From Pseudodonghicola xiamenensis DSM 18339 (GTDB lineage Bacteria > Pseudomonadota > Alphaproteobacteria > Rhodobacterales > Rhodobacteraceae): 64,000 nucleotides of DNA. The position numbers and the translations under genes were made by a program. Shown piece after piece: positions 37,720 to 46,785 of this stretch. Positions within the stretch are counted from its first letter, which is position 1; every line of letters begins with the position of its first letter. The notes under the pieces are model-generated. The model was not told the DNA's origin, ran no database searches, and saw nothing but the letters and a program-made list of their open reading frames with translations. The stretch covers positions 496,001 through 560,000 of the forward strand of contig NZ_AUBS01000001.1 of the NCBI RefSeq assembly GCF_000429365.1, in the 5' to 3' direction.

Positions 37720-38538
37720 ATGACTCCTGAAAATCTGTTCTCGCTCGCTGGCAAGACCGCGCTGGTCACCGGCGGCGCCACCGGCATCGGTTTCATGGCC
37801 GCCGAAGGGCTGGTCAAGGCTGGCGCCCGGGTGTTGATCGCCAGCCGCAAGGCCGAGGCCTGCATCGCCGTCGCCAATGAGCTGAACGCCATGGGCGCCG
37901 CCGGCAGTGCCGAGGGCTTTGGCGGCGACGTCGCCAGCGAAGAGGGTATCGACGCCCTTGTGCTCGAGGTGAAGAGCCGCACCGAAACGCTTGATATCCT
38001 GATGAATAACGCAGGTCGCACTTGGGGGGCGCCGCTGGGGCAATTCCCCTATGATGCCTGGGGCAAGGTGATGGATCTGAACGTCACCGGTCCGTTCCAT
38101 CTGACTCAGGCGTTGCTGCCGATGCTCAAGGCCTCGGGCACCATCGACGATCCGGCGCGGGTGGTCAATGTGGGCTCGGTCATGGGCGAGGTGCCGATGG
38201 GCGATGGCGCCTACAGCTATGCCGCCTCGAAAGCGGCGGTGATGCATCTGACCAAGATCCTTGCCAAGGAACTGGCGGGCGAGGCGATCACCGTAAACGC
38301 GCTGGCGCCGGGGCCGTTCCTGTCGAAGATGACCGCCTTCGCGCTGATGGGCGAGAAAGAGGCGGGCATCGCGCGCAACGTGCCGCTGGGCCGTCTGGGC
38401 CGGGCCGAGGATATCGCCGGCTGCATGCAGTTCCTGTGCGGACGCGGCGGGGCCTATATCACCGGCGCGGTGCTGCCGGTGTCGGGCGGCGTCAATGTGG
38501 TCACGGCGGGCAATTTGTTCGACGAAGGCCAAGAGTAA
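37720..38538 (+). CDS. SDR-family oxidoreductase
   Basis: A 272-residue classical short-chain dehydrogenase. The cofactor motif is TGGATGIG at about residues 17-24, NNAG follows in ILMNNAGRTWG, and the catalytic tetrad residues are in NVGSVMGE and YSYAASKAAV. It should interconvert a hydroxyl and a keto group with NAD(P). It lies in operon A, 14 bp after the second acyl-CoA dehydrogenase, with AAAGGA before its ATG. The substrate is presumably an acyl-CoA intermediate of the same pathway. Confidence 0.92.
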   Translation: MTPENLFSLAGKTALVTGGATGIGFMAAEGLVKAGARVLIASRKAEACIAVANELNAMGAAGSAEGFGGDVASEEGIDALVLEVKSRTETLDILMNNAGRTWGAPLGQFPYDAWGKVMDLNVTGPFHLTQALLPMLKASGTIDDPARVVNVGSVMGEVPMGDGAYSYAASKAAVMHLTKILAKELAGEAITVNALAPGPFLSKMTAFALMGEKEAGIARNVPLGRLGRAEDIAGCMQFLCGRGGAYITGAVLPVSGGVNVVTAGNLFDEGQE

Positions 38539-38559
38539 GGTTTCAAGGGAGGAAAACCG

Positions 38560-39489
38560 ATGGATATCCGGTTTGATGGACGCGTCGCGATCGTGACGGG
38601 ATCGGGCGTGGGTCTGGGTCGCAGCCATGCGCTGGGGCTGGCCGCGCGTGGCGCCAAGGTGGTGATCAACGATCTGGGGGCCAGCACCGACGGGCAGGGC
38701 AGCGACGCCAGCGCCGCCGCCAAGGTGGTCGATGAAATCCGCGCCGCCGGCGGTGAGGCAATCGCCCATGGCGCCGATGTCTCGAACGAGGCGCAAGTGG
38801 CGGATATGGTCGAACAGACCATGAAGAAATGGGGCCGGGTCGACGTTCTGGTCAATAACGCCGGCATCCTGCGCGACAAGACCTTCGCCAAGATGACGAT
38901 GGACGATTTCCGCAAGGTGGTCGATGTGCATCTGATGGGCAGCGCGGTGTGCTGCCACGCGGTCTGGCAGATCATGCGGGATCAGAAATACGGCCGCATC
39001 GTGCTGACCTCTTCGGCGTCGGGGCTTTATGGCAACTTCGGCCAGTCGAACTATGGTGCCGCCAAGGCCGCGATGATGGGGCTGATGAACGTGCTGCATC
39101 TGGAAGGCGGGCGCGACAATATCCGCGTCAATACCCTGGCGCCGACCGCCGCCACCCGGATGACCGAAAGCCTGATGCCGCCCGAGGCGCTGGAGCTGTT
39201 GCAGCCGGAAACCATCACCCCGGGCCTGCTGTATCTGGTCAGCGAAAATGCGCCTTCGCGGGTGATCCTCGGCGCTGGCGCCGGCTGTTTCGCCGCCACC
39301 CGGGTTTACGAGACCGAGGGCGTGATGCTTGAAGGCGATGCCAACACGCCCGAAGGGGTCGCTGCGGTCTTTGACGAGATTCAGAACCCCGAGGGGCAGA
39401 AGGAGCTGACCGACGCCTTCCAGCAAACCCGCAAGTACGCCAAGAAAGCCGCCGACGCCAAAGGCCTGAAACTGCCCTGGGGCGACTGA
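38560..39489 (+). CDS. SDR-family hydroxyacyl-CoA dehydrogenase-like protein
   Basis: A 309-residue SDR of the type found as the first domain of peroxisomal multifunctional enzyme 2. The cofactor motif is VTGSGVGLGRSHALGLA, then VVINDLG and VNNAGILRDKTF; the catalytic Tyr and Lys are in SNYGAAKAAMM. It probably oxidises a 3-hydroxyacyl-CoA. The C-terminal 50 residues (DEIQNPEGQKELTDAF) form a helical extension beyond the SDR core. It starts 21 bp after the preceding SDR, with GGGAGGA as ribosome site. Confidence 0.92.
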   Translation: MDIRFDGRVAIVTGSGVGLGRSHALGLAARGAKVVINDLGASTDGQGSDASAAAKVVDEIRAAGGEAIAHGADVSNEAQVADMVEQTMKKWGRVDVLVNNAGILRDKTFAKMTMDDFRKVVDVHLMGSAVCCHAVWQIMRDQKYGRIVLTSSASGLYGNFGQSNYGAAKAAMMGLMNVLHLEGGRDNIRVNTLAPTAATRMTESLMPPEALELLQPETITPGLLYLVSENAPSRVILGAGAGCFAATRVYETEGVMLEGDANTPEGVAAVFDEIQNPEGQKELTDAFQQTRKYAKKAADAKGLKLPWGD

Positions 39490-39492
39490 GGC

Positions 39493-40152
39493 ATGGCCGA
39501 GCTGATTGTGGTCCGGCATGGCCAGGCGTCTTTCGGCGCCGGCGATGCCGGCAGCTATGACCGGCTGAGCGATCTGGGACGGCAGCAGGCGGTGCTGGCG
39601 GGCGATGCCCTGCGCGCCGCCGGCTGGCTGCCTGACCGGCTGATCTGCGGCACCCTCGACCGCCAGCGCGAAACGCTGGCGGCGATGGGCTTCGATGGCG
39701 TGGCAGAGGAGCATTCGGGCTGGAACGAATACGACTTCCACGATCTGCTGGCCGTGCGCTTTGGTGGCGCGGTGCCCGATCCGGTGCGCGACGATCGAAA
39801 GACCCATTTTCGCACCCTGCGTGAGGTCATTCTCGACTGGCAGGGCGGCGGGCTGGTGGGGGCGGCGGAAACCTATGCCCAGTTCGCCCGGCGGGTCGAG
39901 GCGGCGCGGGCGTTTTCCACCGATACGGCAGCCGAACGGGTGCTGGTCGTCAGCTCGGGCGGGGCGATCGGCCAGTTGGTCGCGACCAGCCTGAAGGCGC
40001 CGCCCGATCAGATGATCGCGCTGAACCTGCAGATCAAGAACACCTCGATGTCGCGGTTCATCTTTGCCGGCCACCGCTTTTTCCTGCATGAATTCAATAC
40101 GACCCCGCAGTTTGTCGGCCCCGAGGCCGCAAAGCTGCTGACCTATAGCTGA
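39493..40152 (+). CDS. Histidine phosphatase superfamily protein (operon A)
   Basis: A 219-residue phosphoglycerate-mutase-like protein. ELIVVRHGQASFG carries the nucleophilic histidine at about residue 9, and VLVVSSGGAIGQLV stands in the place of the second histidine region, where His appears to be replaced by Ser, so activity may be altered. It starts 3 bp after the SDR stop and is followed 18 bp later by the kinase gene. A phosphatase next to a CoA-ester kinase could remove stalled phosphorylated intermediates; this is inference. Confidence 0.85.
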   Translation: MAELIVVRHGQASFGAGDAGSYDRLSDLGRQQAVLAGDALRAAGWLPDRLICGTLDRQRETLAAMGFDGVAEEHSGWNEYDFHDLLAVRFGGAVPDPVRDDRKTHFRTLREVILDWQGGGLVGAAETYAQFARRVEAARAFSTDTAAERVLVVSSGGAIGQLVATSLKAPPDQMIALNLQIKNTSMSRFIFAGHRFFLHEFNTTPQFVGPEAAKLLTYS

Positions 40153-40170
40153 GCAAGCTGAGGAGGACCG

Positions 40171-41202
40171 ATGACCAATTCGTCCCTGACACTCGATCTC
40201 GACGCGGTGGATGCTTATCTGCGCGCCAATCTTCCCGGCTATGAAGGGCCGCTGGAGGCCAAGAAGTTCAACGTCGGCCAATCGAACCCGACCTTCCTGC
40301 TGACCACGCCTGCGCGCAAATACGTTCTGCGCCGCAAGCCCATGGGGGTGCTGCTGAAATCGGCCCATGCGGTGGATCGCGAATACCGGGTGCAAAAGGC
40401 GCTGCAGGGGTCGAAGGTGCCGGTCGCCAAGATGCATCTGCTGTGCGAGGACGACAGTGTCATCGGCTCGGCCTTCTATGTGATGGATTTCCTCGATGGC
40501 CGCAATTTCGCCGATCCGCTGATGGAGGGCGAGCAGAACGCCACCCGCAGCGCCGTCATCGACGAGATGAACCGCGTGCTGGCCGAGATGCATATGGTCG
40601 ACATCGACGCCGTGGGACTGGCCGATTATGGCCCAGAGGGCAATTACTTCGAACGCCAGGTGGGCCGTTGGTCGAAACAATACCGCGCCTCTGAGACCGA
40701 GGTGGTGCCGGCGATGGACAAGCTGATCGAGGCCTTGTCTGCCGCGATCCCGGCCGAGGACGGCCAGCGCACGCTGGTGCATGGCGATTACCGGATCGAC
40801 AACATGATATTCGCCAAGGACAGCGCGCAATGTATCGGCATCCTGGATTGGGAATTGTCGACCATCGGGCATCCTTATGCCGATCTGGCTGCCGTCATCA
40901 TGCAATGGCAGATGCCCCCGGGGACCGAGGGGCGTGGCCTGGCCGGTGTCGATCGTGCCGCTCTTGGTCTGCCGACGGATGAAGAGTTCATCGCCAAGTA
41001 TTGCGAGCGGCGCGGATTGGAGAAGATCGACAATTTCGGCTTTTATCTGGCGTTTTGCTTCTTCCGCATGGCGGGGATTATCCAAGGGGTGCTAAAGCGC
41101 GCCATCGACGGCAATGCCTCGAACCCTGAACGGGCCATGAAATTGGGCCGCTATGTGCCGATGTTCGCCGAACACGGGCTGGCGGCATTGGAGCGAGGAT
41201 AG
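40171..41202 (+). CDS. APH-type phosphotransferase, ACAD10/ACAD11 kinase-domain family
   Basis: A 343-residue protein-kinase-like fold. The nucleotide-binding part has NVGQSNPTFLL and YVLRRKPMGVLLKSAHAVDR, the catalytic loop HGDYRIDNMIF (Asp at about 205) and the metal-binding ILDWELSTIGHP. The stretch SNPT...LRRKP...SAHAVDREYR is very like the kinase half of mammalian ACAD10 and ACAD11 and of LvaA from the levulinate pathway, which phosphorylate 4-hydroxyacyl-CoAs. In those pathways the phosphate is then eliminated by an acyl-CoA-dehydrogenase-fold enzyme, and this operon encodes two. A 4-hydroxyacyl-CoA or similar hydroxyacyl-CoA is the best guess for substrate. Confidence 0.88.
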   Translation: MTNSSLTLDLDAVDAYLRANLPGYEGPLEAKKFNVGQSNPTFLLTTPARKYVLRRKPMGVLLKSAHAVDREYRVQKALQGSKVPVAKMHLLCEDDSVIGSAFYVMDFLDGRNFADPLMEGEQNATRSAVIDEMNRVLAEMHMVDIDAVGLADYGPEGNYFERQVGRWSKQYRASETEVVPAMDKLIEALSAAIPAEDGQRTLVHGDYRIDNMIFAKDSAQCIGILDWELSTIGHPYADLAAVIMQWQMPPGTEGRGLAGVDRAALGLPTDEEFIAKYCERRGLEKIDNFGFYLAFCFFRMAGIIQGVLKRAIDGNASNPERAMKLGRYVPMFAEHGLAALERG

Positions 41203-41206
41203 GATC

Positions 41207-41995
41207 ATGGATGCCGCCCCCGAGCTGGAGGAAGACAAGGACCGCAACTTCGTCACTGCGCTGGCGCGGGGGTTGGACGTGCTGCGCTGCTTTCGGCGCA
41301 ACGAGATTTCGCTGACCAATACCGATATCTCGGAACGCACCGGGCTGCCGAAACCAACGGTGTCACGGCTGACCCACACGCTGTGCGTGCTGGAATATCT
41401 GGTCGCCGATCCGCGCAACGGCAGCTATCGGCTGGGGGCGGGGGTGCTGAATCTGGGCTTCGGCGTTCTGGCCGGCATGGATGTTGACGAACGCGCGCGG
41501 GAGCTTTTACGTGAACTGCGCGACGGGCCCAATTCCTATATCACTGCCGCATTGGGAGAGCGTTACCGCGATGAGGTGATCTATGTCGCGGTCCACCGCT
41601 CGCGCGAGGATGTGGCGCTGACCATGCATGTGGGATCGCGCCTGCCGCTGTTCCGCTCGGCCGTCGGGCGGGCGATCCTGGTCGGCACACCCGAGGATCA
41701 GCGCGATTATTGGTTCGAGGAGGCCGCGCGCTGCGATCCGGAAGGCGATGAACAGCGCCGGGCGGATTTCGCCCAGGCCAAGGCGGAATACGAGGCTCAG
41801 GGCTATTGCAGCGGCTATGGCGACTGGCGTGGCGATGTGAACGGCATCGCGGTGCCGGTGTTCTCGCTGAACGGGTCGCGGATCTATGGGCTCAATGTCG
41901 GCGGCCCTGCCTTCCATGTGAAAAAGAAACAGCTTGAGACCTATTACGCCCCAAGGTTGATCGAGGCGGGGCGGCAACTCAGCCTGCGGGAGTGA
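41207..41995 (+). CDS. IclR-family transcriptional regulator
   Basis: A 262-residue regulator. The winged helix-turn-helix is at about residues 12-72 (TNTDISERTGLPKPTVSRLTH), and the IclR effector domain occupies the rest (GSRLPLFRSAVGRAIL near residue 140). IclR proteins bind palindromic operators and respond to organic acids or CoA intermediates. It is the last gene of operon A, 4 bp after the kinase, so a site at the operon A promoter would give feedback control. The same palindrome stands before the importer and ligase operons. ATG at 41207 after GGAT. Confidence 0.93.
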   Translation: MDAAPELEEDKDRNFVTALARGLDVLRCFRRNEISLTNTDISERTGLPKPTVSRLTHTLCVLEYLVADPRNGSYRLGAGVLNLGFGVLAGMDVDERARELLRELRDGPNSYITAALGERYRDEVIYVAVHRSREDVALTMHVGSRLPLFRSAVGRAILVGTPEDQRDYWFEEAARCDPEGDEQRRADFAQAKAEYEAQGYCSGYGDWRGDVNGIAVPVFSLNGSRIYGLNVGGPAFHVKKKQLETYYAPRLIEAGRQLSLRE

Positions 41996-42418
41996 AAGGC
42001 CGCGGGAATCGCAGTTAGGGGGCGGAACTGAGTTCTGCACAGCGAAAGAAATAGCTCTGTTTCGCTCCCAAAGGACCCTACGTCACTTTTCGCCGACTGG
42101 GCCCGCGCGCAGGGTTTTGCGGAGCTGCCCTGTCCCCCTTGGAGCCGCCGCCGACATCGGATGCCCAAGGCGTAAAAAACGCCCCAAAACTGTATGAAAT
42201 CTAAGTATTCCGACCACCTAGGCCGTGGTCTGGAAACGCCCCGGTTTTGTCGTAGACATGAACTGAAAATGCCTGTTCTTTCAGCAGTTTCCCGGGCGCA
42301 ATTTCAGTGTTTGTGCAGCCACAGCAAAGCTTGACTTTGCCTCGTTATGTGCGAGGCTCGAGAACAGACCCGGCGCCATATCGCGCAAGATTGCCGGGTT
42401 CTCTTAGGGAGGAGAAAT
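41996..42418. other. 423-bp control region before the ABC importer
   Basis: No gene is seen. It holds operator copy 2 at 42032, an AT-richer stretch at about 42170-42300, and the ribosome site GGGAGGAG directly before the substrate-binding protein. A TTGACT at 42332-42337 could be a -35 element, but no convincing -10 follows at 17 bases. Confidence 0.5.
42032..42048. promoter_or_regulatory. Candidate IclR operator, copy 2 (ABC importer operon)
   Basis: GTTCTGCACAGCGAAAG shares TTCTGCACAGCG with copy 1 and keeps the half-site symmetry in part. It lies 37 bases after the iclR stop and about 370 bases before the importer's first gene. Confidence 0.6.
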
Positions 42419-43666
42419 ATGCGCAAATCTATCAAGTACGGCGTTAGCGCCGCGCTTGCGCTGTCGTGCATCGTCAGTGCAGCCGCTGCAGCAGAGAATG
42501 TCAAAATCGCCTTTATCGACCCGCTGTCAGGCCCCTTTGCCAGCACCGGCAGCAACGGGCTGAAGCAATATGAATTCGCCGCTGACGAGCTGGTGAACAA
42601 GAACGGGGGCGTGCTCGATGGGAGGAAGTTCGAGATCGTGGCCTTCGACAACAAGGTCAGCCCGAAAGAGTCGTTGATCCAGCTTCAGGTCGCCATCGAC
42701 CAGGGCATCCACTATGTGGTGCAGGGCAATTCCTCGGGCGTGGCCAATGCGCTCACCGAGGCAATCGAAAAACACAACAGGCGCAACCCCGACAACCGGG
42801 TACTGTTTCTGAATTATGCTGCCGTCGATCCGGTGCTGACCAACGATAAATGCAATTTCTGGCATTTCCGTCTTGATGCCAACAGCGACATCAAGATGGA
42901 CGCGCTGACCGATGTGATCGCCCAGAACCCGGACATCAAGAAGGTCTATATCATCGGTCAGGACTATGGCTTCGGCAAGGCCGTGGCCGCCGCCGCCGTC
43001 TCGATGCTGGGCGAGAAACGTCCCGATATCGAAATCGTCGGCAACGAACTGCACCCGATCGGCAAGGTCAAGGATTTCACCCCCTATGCCCGCAAGGTGG
43101 TTTCCTCGGGCGCCGATGCGGTGATCACCGGTAACTGGGGATCGGACATGCTGGGCCTTGGCAAGGCGGTGATCGAAAACGGCTTCAAGGGCCCGATCTA
43201 TACCTATTACGCCGCGGGCTCAGGCATCACTGCCGCCTTCGGCGAGTCTGGCAAGGGCAGTATCCGCCTGATTTCGGAGGGGCAGGTGAACCCGCCCTAC
43301 AGCGATCGCGCCAAGGAAGTCTATGACGGGTTCCGTGCCCGGTATCCCGAAGGCAACATCGACATGCCGCGGATCTTCAACACCGTCGACATGCTGGCCA
43401 ATGCGATCAACGAGGCGGGCACCGCTGATGATGTCGTCGCCGTGGCGCATGCGCTCGAGGGGATGACCTACGAAAGCATGTGGGGCGGCAAGGTCTATAT
43501 CCGGCCGGAAGACCACCAGGCGATCCAGGACATCAATGTCCTCGTGCATACCAACGAAGGCATCACCTACGATTACGACAATTCCGGGTATGGCGTCTTG
43601 CTGGAGCACAAGGTCGAAATGGCCTCTGCCGACAGCCCGACGACCTGCAAGATGAAGCGGCCCTAA
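42419..43666 (+). CDS. ABC importer substrate-binding protein, branched-chain-amino-acid (HAAT) type
   Basis: A 415-residue periplasmic binding protein. The signal peptide MRKSIKYGVSAALALSCIV ends near AAAAAE. The mature part opens VKIAFIDPLSGPFASTG, the standard type I binding-protein start, and continues with KVYIIGQDYGFGKAV and GADAVITGNWGSDM. Binding proteins of this class also take aromatic and alicyclic acids, so the name 'branched-chain amino acid' should not be taken literally. It heads operon B with its own control region. The ATG follows GGGAGGAG. Confidence 0.95.
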   Translation: MRKSIKYGVSAALALSCIVSAAAAAENVKIAFIDPLSGPFASTGSNGLKQYEFAADELVNKNGGVLDGRKFEIVAFDNKVSPKESLIQLQVAIDQGIHYVVQGNSSGVANALTEAIEKHNRRNPDNRVLFLNYAAVDPVLTNDKCNFWHFRLDANSDIKMDALTDVIAQNPDIKKVYIIGQDYGFGKAVAAAAVSMLGEKRPDIEIVGNELHPIGKVKDFTPYARKVVSSGADAVITGNWGSDMLGLGKAVIENGFKGPIYTYYAAGSGITAAFGESGKGSIRLISEGQVNPPYSDRAKEVYDGFRARYPEGNIDMPRIFNTVDMLANAINEAGTADDVVAVAHALEGMTYESMWGGKVYIRPEDHQAIQDINVLVHTNEGITYDYDNSGYGVLLEHKVEMASADSPTTCKMKRP

Positions 43667-43760
43667 TCGCTGCTTCGGCGCCTCGTCCCCATCAATGGAC
43701 GAGGCGCCCGCCAGGTTTTCAAGACAAAAATCACAACCTTTTTCAGCAGGGGGAAAGGGT

Positions 43761-44717
43761 ATGGAGCTTATACTCGTCAATCTGATCGACGGGCTGGTTA
43801 CCGGACTGTTGCTATTCATGCTGTCCGCAGGGCTGACGCTGATCTTTTCGATGATGGGCGTACTGAATTTCGCACATGCGAGCTTTTACATGCTGGGCGC
43901 GTATTTCGCCTATCAGATCAGCCTGTTCCTGGGCTTCTGGATGGGCTTGCTGATCGCGCCGGTGATCGTCGGCCTTCTGGGGGCGCTGGTCGAACGCTAC
44001 GGGCTCAGACGTGTGCACCAATACGGGCATGTGCCCGAACTGATCTTCACCTTCGGGCTGGCGCTGCTGATCGAAGAGTTGGTGCAATTCATCTGGGGCA
44101 AGGATCAGATGCCCTATACGGTGCCCGAAATCCTTCAGTTTTCGGCCTTCTCGATCGCCGGCAATGCGATCCCGGCCTATAAGGTCTTCATGATCTTCAT
44201 TTCCGTGGGGATTTTCATCGGCCTGTTGTTCGTGCTGACGCGCACACGGGTCGGCATGGTGATCCAGGCCGCGCTGAGCTATCCGCGCACGGTCGAAGCG
44301 CTGGGGCACAATGTGCCGCTGGTCTTCATGGGTGTCTTCGGGGTCGGCACTGCGCTGGCCGGTGTCGCCGGGGTGATCGCCGGGCCCGTGCTGTCCACCT
44401 TCCCGGGCATGGCCGTGGTTCTGGGGTCGATCGTCTTCGTCACCATCGTGATCGGTGGCCTGGGGTCGCTTTCGGGCGCGCTGGTTGCCTCGTTGCTGAT
44501 CGGCTGGATCACCACATTCGCCAAGGCCTATACCCTCAGGATGGAAGATTTCCTGAGCTGGATCGGCTTCCACAAGCCTGTCGACATGAGCGAAAGCCTG
44601 CTGCGTGACGTCTGGACCCTGACCTCGCCGCAGGTGGCGGACATCCTGCCTTATTTGCTGATGGTCCTGATCCTGGTGTTCCGTCCCTATGGCCTGTTTG
44701 GAAAGCGTGACGCATGA
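43761..44717 (+). CDS. ABC importer permease, LivH type
   Basis: A 318-residue inner-membrane permease with about eight hydrophobic segments. SAGLTLIFSMMGVLNFAHAS is the diagnostic LivH N-terminal motif and VIGGLGSLSGALVASLLIGW contains the loop that contacts the ATPase. It pairs with the LivM-type protein encoded next; the start of that gene overlaps this stop (ATGA). The ATG at 43761 follows GGGGGAAAGGG. The in-frame extension upstream is not conserved. Confidence 0.94.
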   Translation: MELILVNLIDGLVTGLLLFMLSAGLTLIFSMMGVLNFAHASFYMLGAYFAYQISLFLGFWMGLLIAPVIVGLLGALVERYGLRRVHQYGHVPELIFTFGLALLIEELVQFIWGKDQMPYTVPEILQFSAFSIAGNAIPAYKVFMIFISVGIFIGLLFVLTRTRVGMVIQAALSYPRTVEALGHNVPLVFMGVFGVGTALAGVAGVIAGPVLSTFPGMAVVLGSIVFVTIVIGGLGSLSGALVASLLIGWITTFAKAYTLRMEDFLSWIGFHKPVDMSESLLRDVWTLTSPQVADILPYLLMVLILVFRPYGLFGKRDA

Positions 44718-45997
44718 CCGATACGACCCTCCATTCTTCCCAACCGCGGCTGATCACCCTGGGCGGCGCACTGCCCTGGCTCATCGGGTCGCTGTTTCTG
44801 CTGGTGATGCCGCAGGTCTTCACCTCGAACAGCGCGATCACCATCATGAACCAGATGGCGATCACCATCGTCTTCGCGCTGTCCTACAACATGCTTCTGG
44901 GGCAGGGCGGCATGCTGTCCTTCGGCCATGCGGTCTATATGGGCATGGGCGGCTTCATGTGCGTCCATTTCATGAACTATATCGAGGATTATTCTCTGCC
45001 CATTCCGCTGCCGGTTCTGCCGATCTTCGGCGGGCTGTTCGGCATGGGGGTGGCGATGATCATCGGGTCCTTCTCGACCCGCAAGGCCGGCACCATCTTC
45101 GCGATGATCTCTCTGGGCGTGGGCGAGCTGATCGCCGCCTGTTCTGTCATCATCGTGGCCTTCTTCGGAGGTGAAGAGGGCGTCAGCGGTGACCGCACCA
45201 TGGGGCCGCCGGTCTTCGGCATCGAATTCCTGCATCAGATCGAGGTCTATTACCTGACCGCCTTCTGGTTGGTCCTGTCGGCGCTGTTGATGTACCTGTT
45301 TTCCCGCACCCCGGTCGGGCGGATGGCAAATGCCGTGCGCGATAATCCGGAACGTGCGGAATTTCTTGGGTATTCCTCCCGTTGGGTGCGGTTCTTCTCC
45401 TTCGTGGCGGCCGGGTTCTTCGCCGGGATCGCCGGCGGGCTCTTCGCCATCAACTATGAGATCGTGACCGAGGAGAACCTGAACCTGGTGCAATCGGGGT
45501 CGATCCTGTTGATCACCTTCCTTGGGGGCGTCGGGTTCTTCTTCGGGCCCATCCTCGGCGCGATCGTCTTCACCCTGCTGCAATCGGTGCTGAGCCTTCA
45601 GACCGAGATCTGGCAGCTTTATCTGGGCCTGCTCTTCGTCGCCACGGTGATGTTCTTTCCCGGCGGCCTGGCTGGCGTGATCATGATGCACACCCTGCCG
45701 TTCCGTCTGGGCAAGGCGCGGCTTCTGTTGCGGCCCTATGTCAAGACGCTGCTGCCGGCGCTGATCGGCCTGCTGGGCACGGCGGGGGGGATGGAAATCC
45801 TCTATCACCTGCGTCACGCGGCCTTGGGAGAAAACGAGATGAGCCTTTACTGGATCTCCTTCGACAGCCACAGCGTCCTGCCGATTGCGATCTGCCTGTT
45901 GACCGCCGCCGGAGGCTTCTGGCTGGCCAAACGCAATGCCCCCGAGCTGGCTGATGCCTGGCACGAGGCCAATACCCCGAACGGAGGTGTGGCATGA
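44714..45997 (+). CDS. ABC importer permease, LivM type
   Basis: A 427-residue inner-membrane permease, longer than typical LivM proteins because of a C-terminal addition of about 90 residues containing a further hydrophobic segment (SVLPIAICLLTAAGGFWLA). MAITIVFALSYNMLLGQGG and SFGHAVYMGMGGF are the family motifs; GGVGFFFGPILGAIVFTLLQ contains the ATPase-contact loop. It is translationally coupled on both sides by ATGA overlaps. Confidence 0.93.
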   Translation: MTDTTLHSSQPRLITLGGALPWLIGSLFLLVMPQVFTSNSAITIMNQMAITIVFALSYNMLLGQGGMLSFGHAVYMGMGGFMCVHFMNYIEDYSLPIPLPVLPIFGGLFGMGVAMIIGSFSTRKAGTIFAMISLGVGELIAACSVIIVAFFGGEEGVSGDRTMGPPVFGIEFLHQIEVYYLTAFWLVLSALLMYLFSRTPVGRMANAVRDNPERAEFLGYSSRWVRFFSFVAAGFFAGIAGGLFAINYEIVTEENLNLVQSGSILLITFLGGVGFFFGPILGAIVFTLLQSVLSLQTEIWQLYLGLLFVATVMFFPGGLAGVIMMHTLPFRLGKARLLLRPYVKTLLPALIGLLGTAGGMEILYHLRHAALGENEMSLYWISFDSHSVLPIAICLLTAAGGFWLAKRNAPELADAWHEANTPNGGVA

Positions 45998-46785
45998 ACG
46001 CGATGACCCAATCCGGTTTGTCTACCGCTACGCCGGCGTTGCAGATCGAGGATCTGCGCAAGAGCTTCGGCAAGGCCGAGATCATGCGCGGCGTCAACCT
46101 GTCGATCGGGGCCGGGGAACGCCATGCGGTCATCGGGCCGAACGGGGCGGGGAAATCCACGCTCTTCAACCTGATCACCGGGCGGTTTCCGCCGACCTCG
46201 GGGACGGTACGACTGCACGGTCACGATCTGGCCGGGCTCGCACCGTTCCAGATCAACCGCATGGGGCTGTCGCGGTCGTTCCAGATCACCAACATCTTCC
46301 CGAAGATGAGCGTGTTCGAAAACGTCCGTTGTTCGCTGCTCTGGGCGCAGGGATACCGCTATTCCTTCTGGAACATGGTCAATCGGTCCCGCGCCCTGAC
46401 CCATGCGGCCGAGGAGATCCTGGAGCAGATCAACCTGACCAACCGCCGCGATCTGCCGGCAGGCGTTCTATCCTATGCCGAACAGCGCGCGCTCGAGATC
46501 GGGATCACCATCGCGGGGGGCGCCAATGTCATCATGCTGGACGAACCCACCGCCGGCATGAGCCATTCGGAAACCGATTACATCATGGATCTGATCCGCA
46601 GGGTGACTGAGAACAAGACCCTGGTGATGGTGGAACATGACATGGGGGTGGTCTTTGGCCTGGCCGATCGGATCTCCGTCCTGGTCTATGGCGAGATCAT
46701 CGCAACGGGCACCCCTGAAGAGGTGCGCGCCAATCCCAAGGTGCAAGAGGCCTATCTGGGCGCGGTTCTGGAGGCGGACCACTGA
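45994..46785 (+). CDS. ABC importer ATPase, LivG type
   Basis: A 263-residue ATPase. Walker A is GPNGAGKST at about residues 49-57, the signature region is reduced to LSYAEQRALEIGITI, Walker B is VIMLDEPTAGM, and the switch histidine is in VMVEHDM. The C-terminal helix PKVQEAYLG is the usual LivG end. It works together with the LivF-type ATPase encoded next; the two overlap by one base (TGATG). Confidence 0.95.
   Translation: MNAMTQSGLSTATPALQIEDLRKSFGKAEIMRGVNLSIGAGERHAVIGPNGAGKSTLFNLITGRFPPTSGTVRLHGHDLAGLAPFQINRMGLSRSFQITNIFPKMSVFENVRCSLLWAQGYRYSFWNMVNRSRALTHAAEEILEQINLTNRRDLPAGVLSYAEQRALEIGITIAGGANVIMLDEPTAGMSHSETDYIMDLIRRVTENKTLVMVEHDMGVVFGLADRISVLVYGEIIATGTPEEVRANPKVQEAYLGAVLEADH

Noticed and set aside
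37669..41085. A very long open frame on the minus strand opposite operon A (over 1100 codons)
   Set aside because: It is the mirror of strong codon bias in GC-rich plus-strand genes. It has low-complexity His/Gln/Gly/Arg-rich content, no domain, and covers four well-supported genes.
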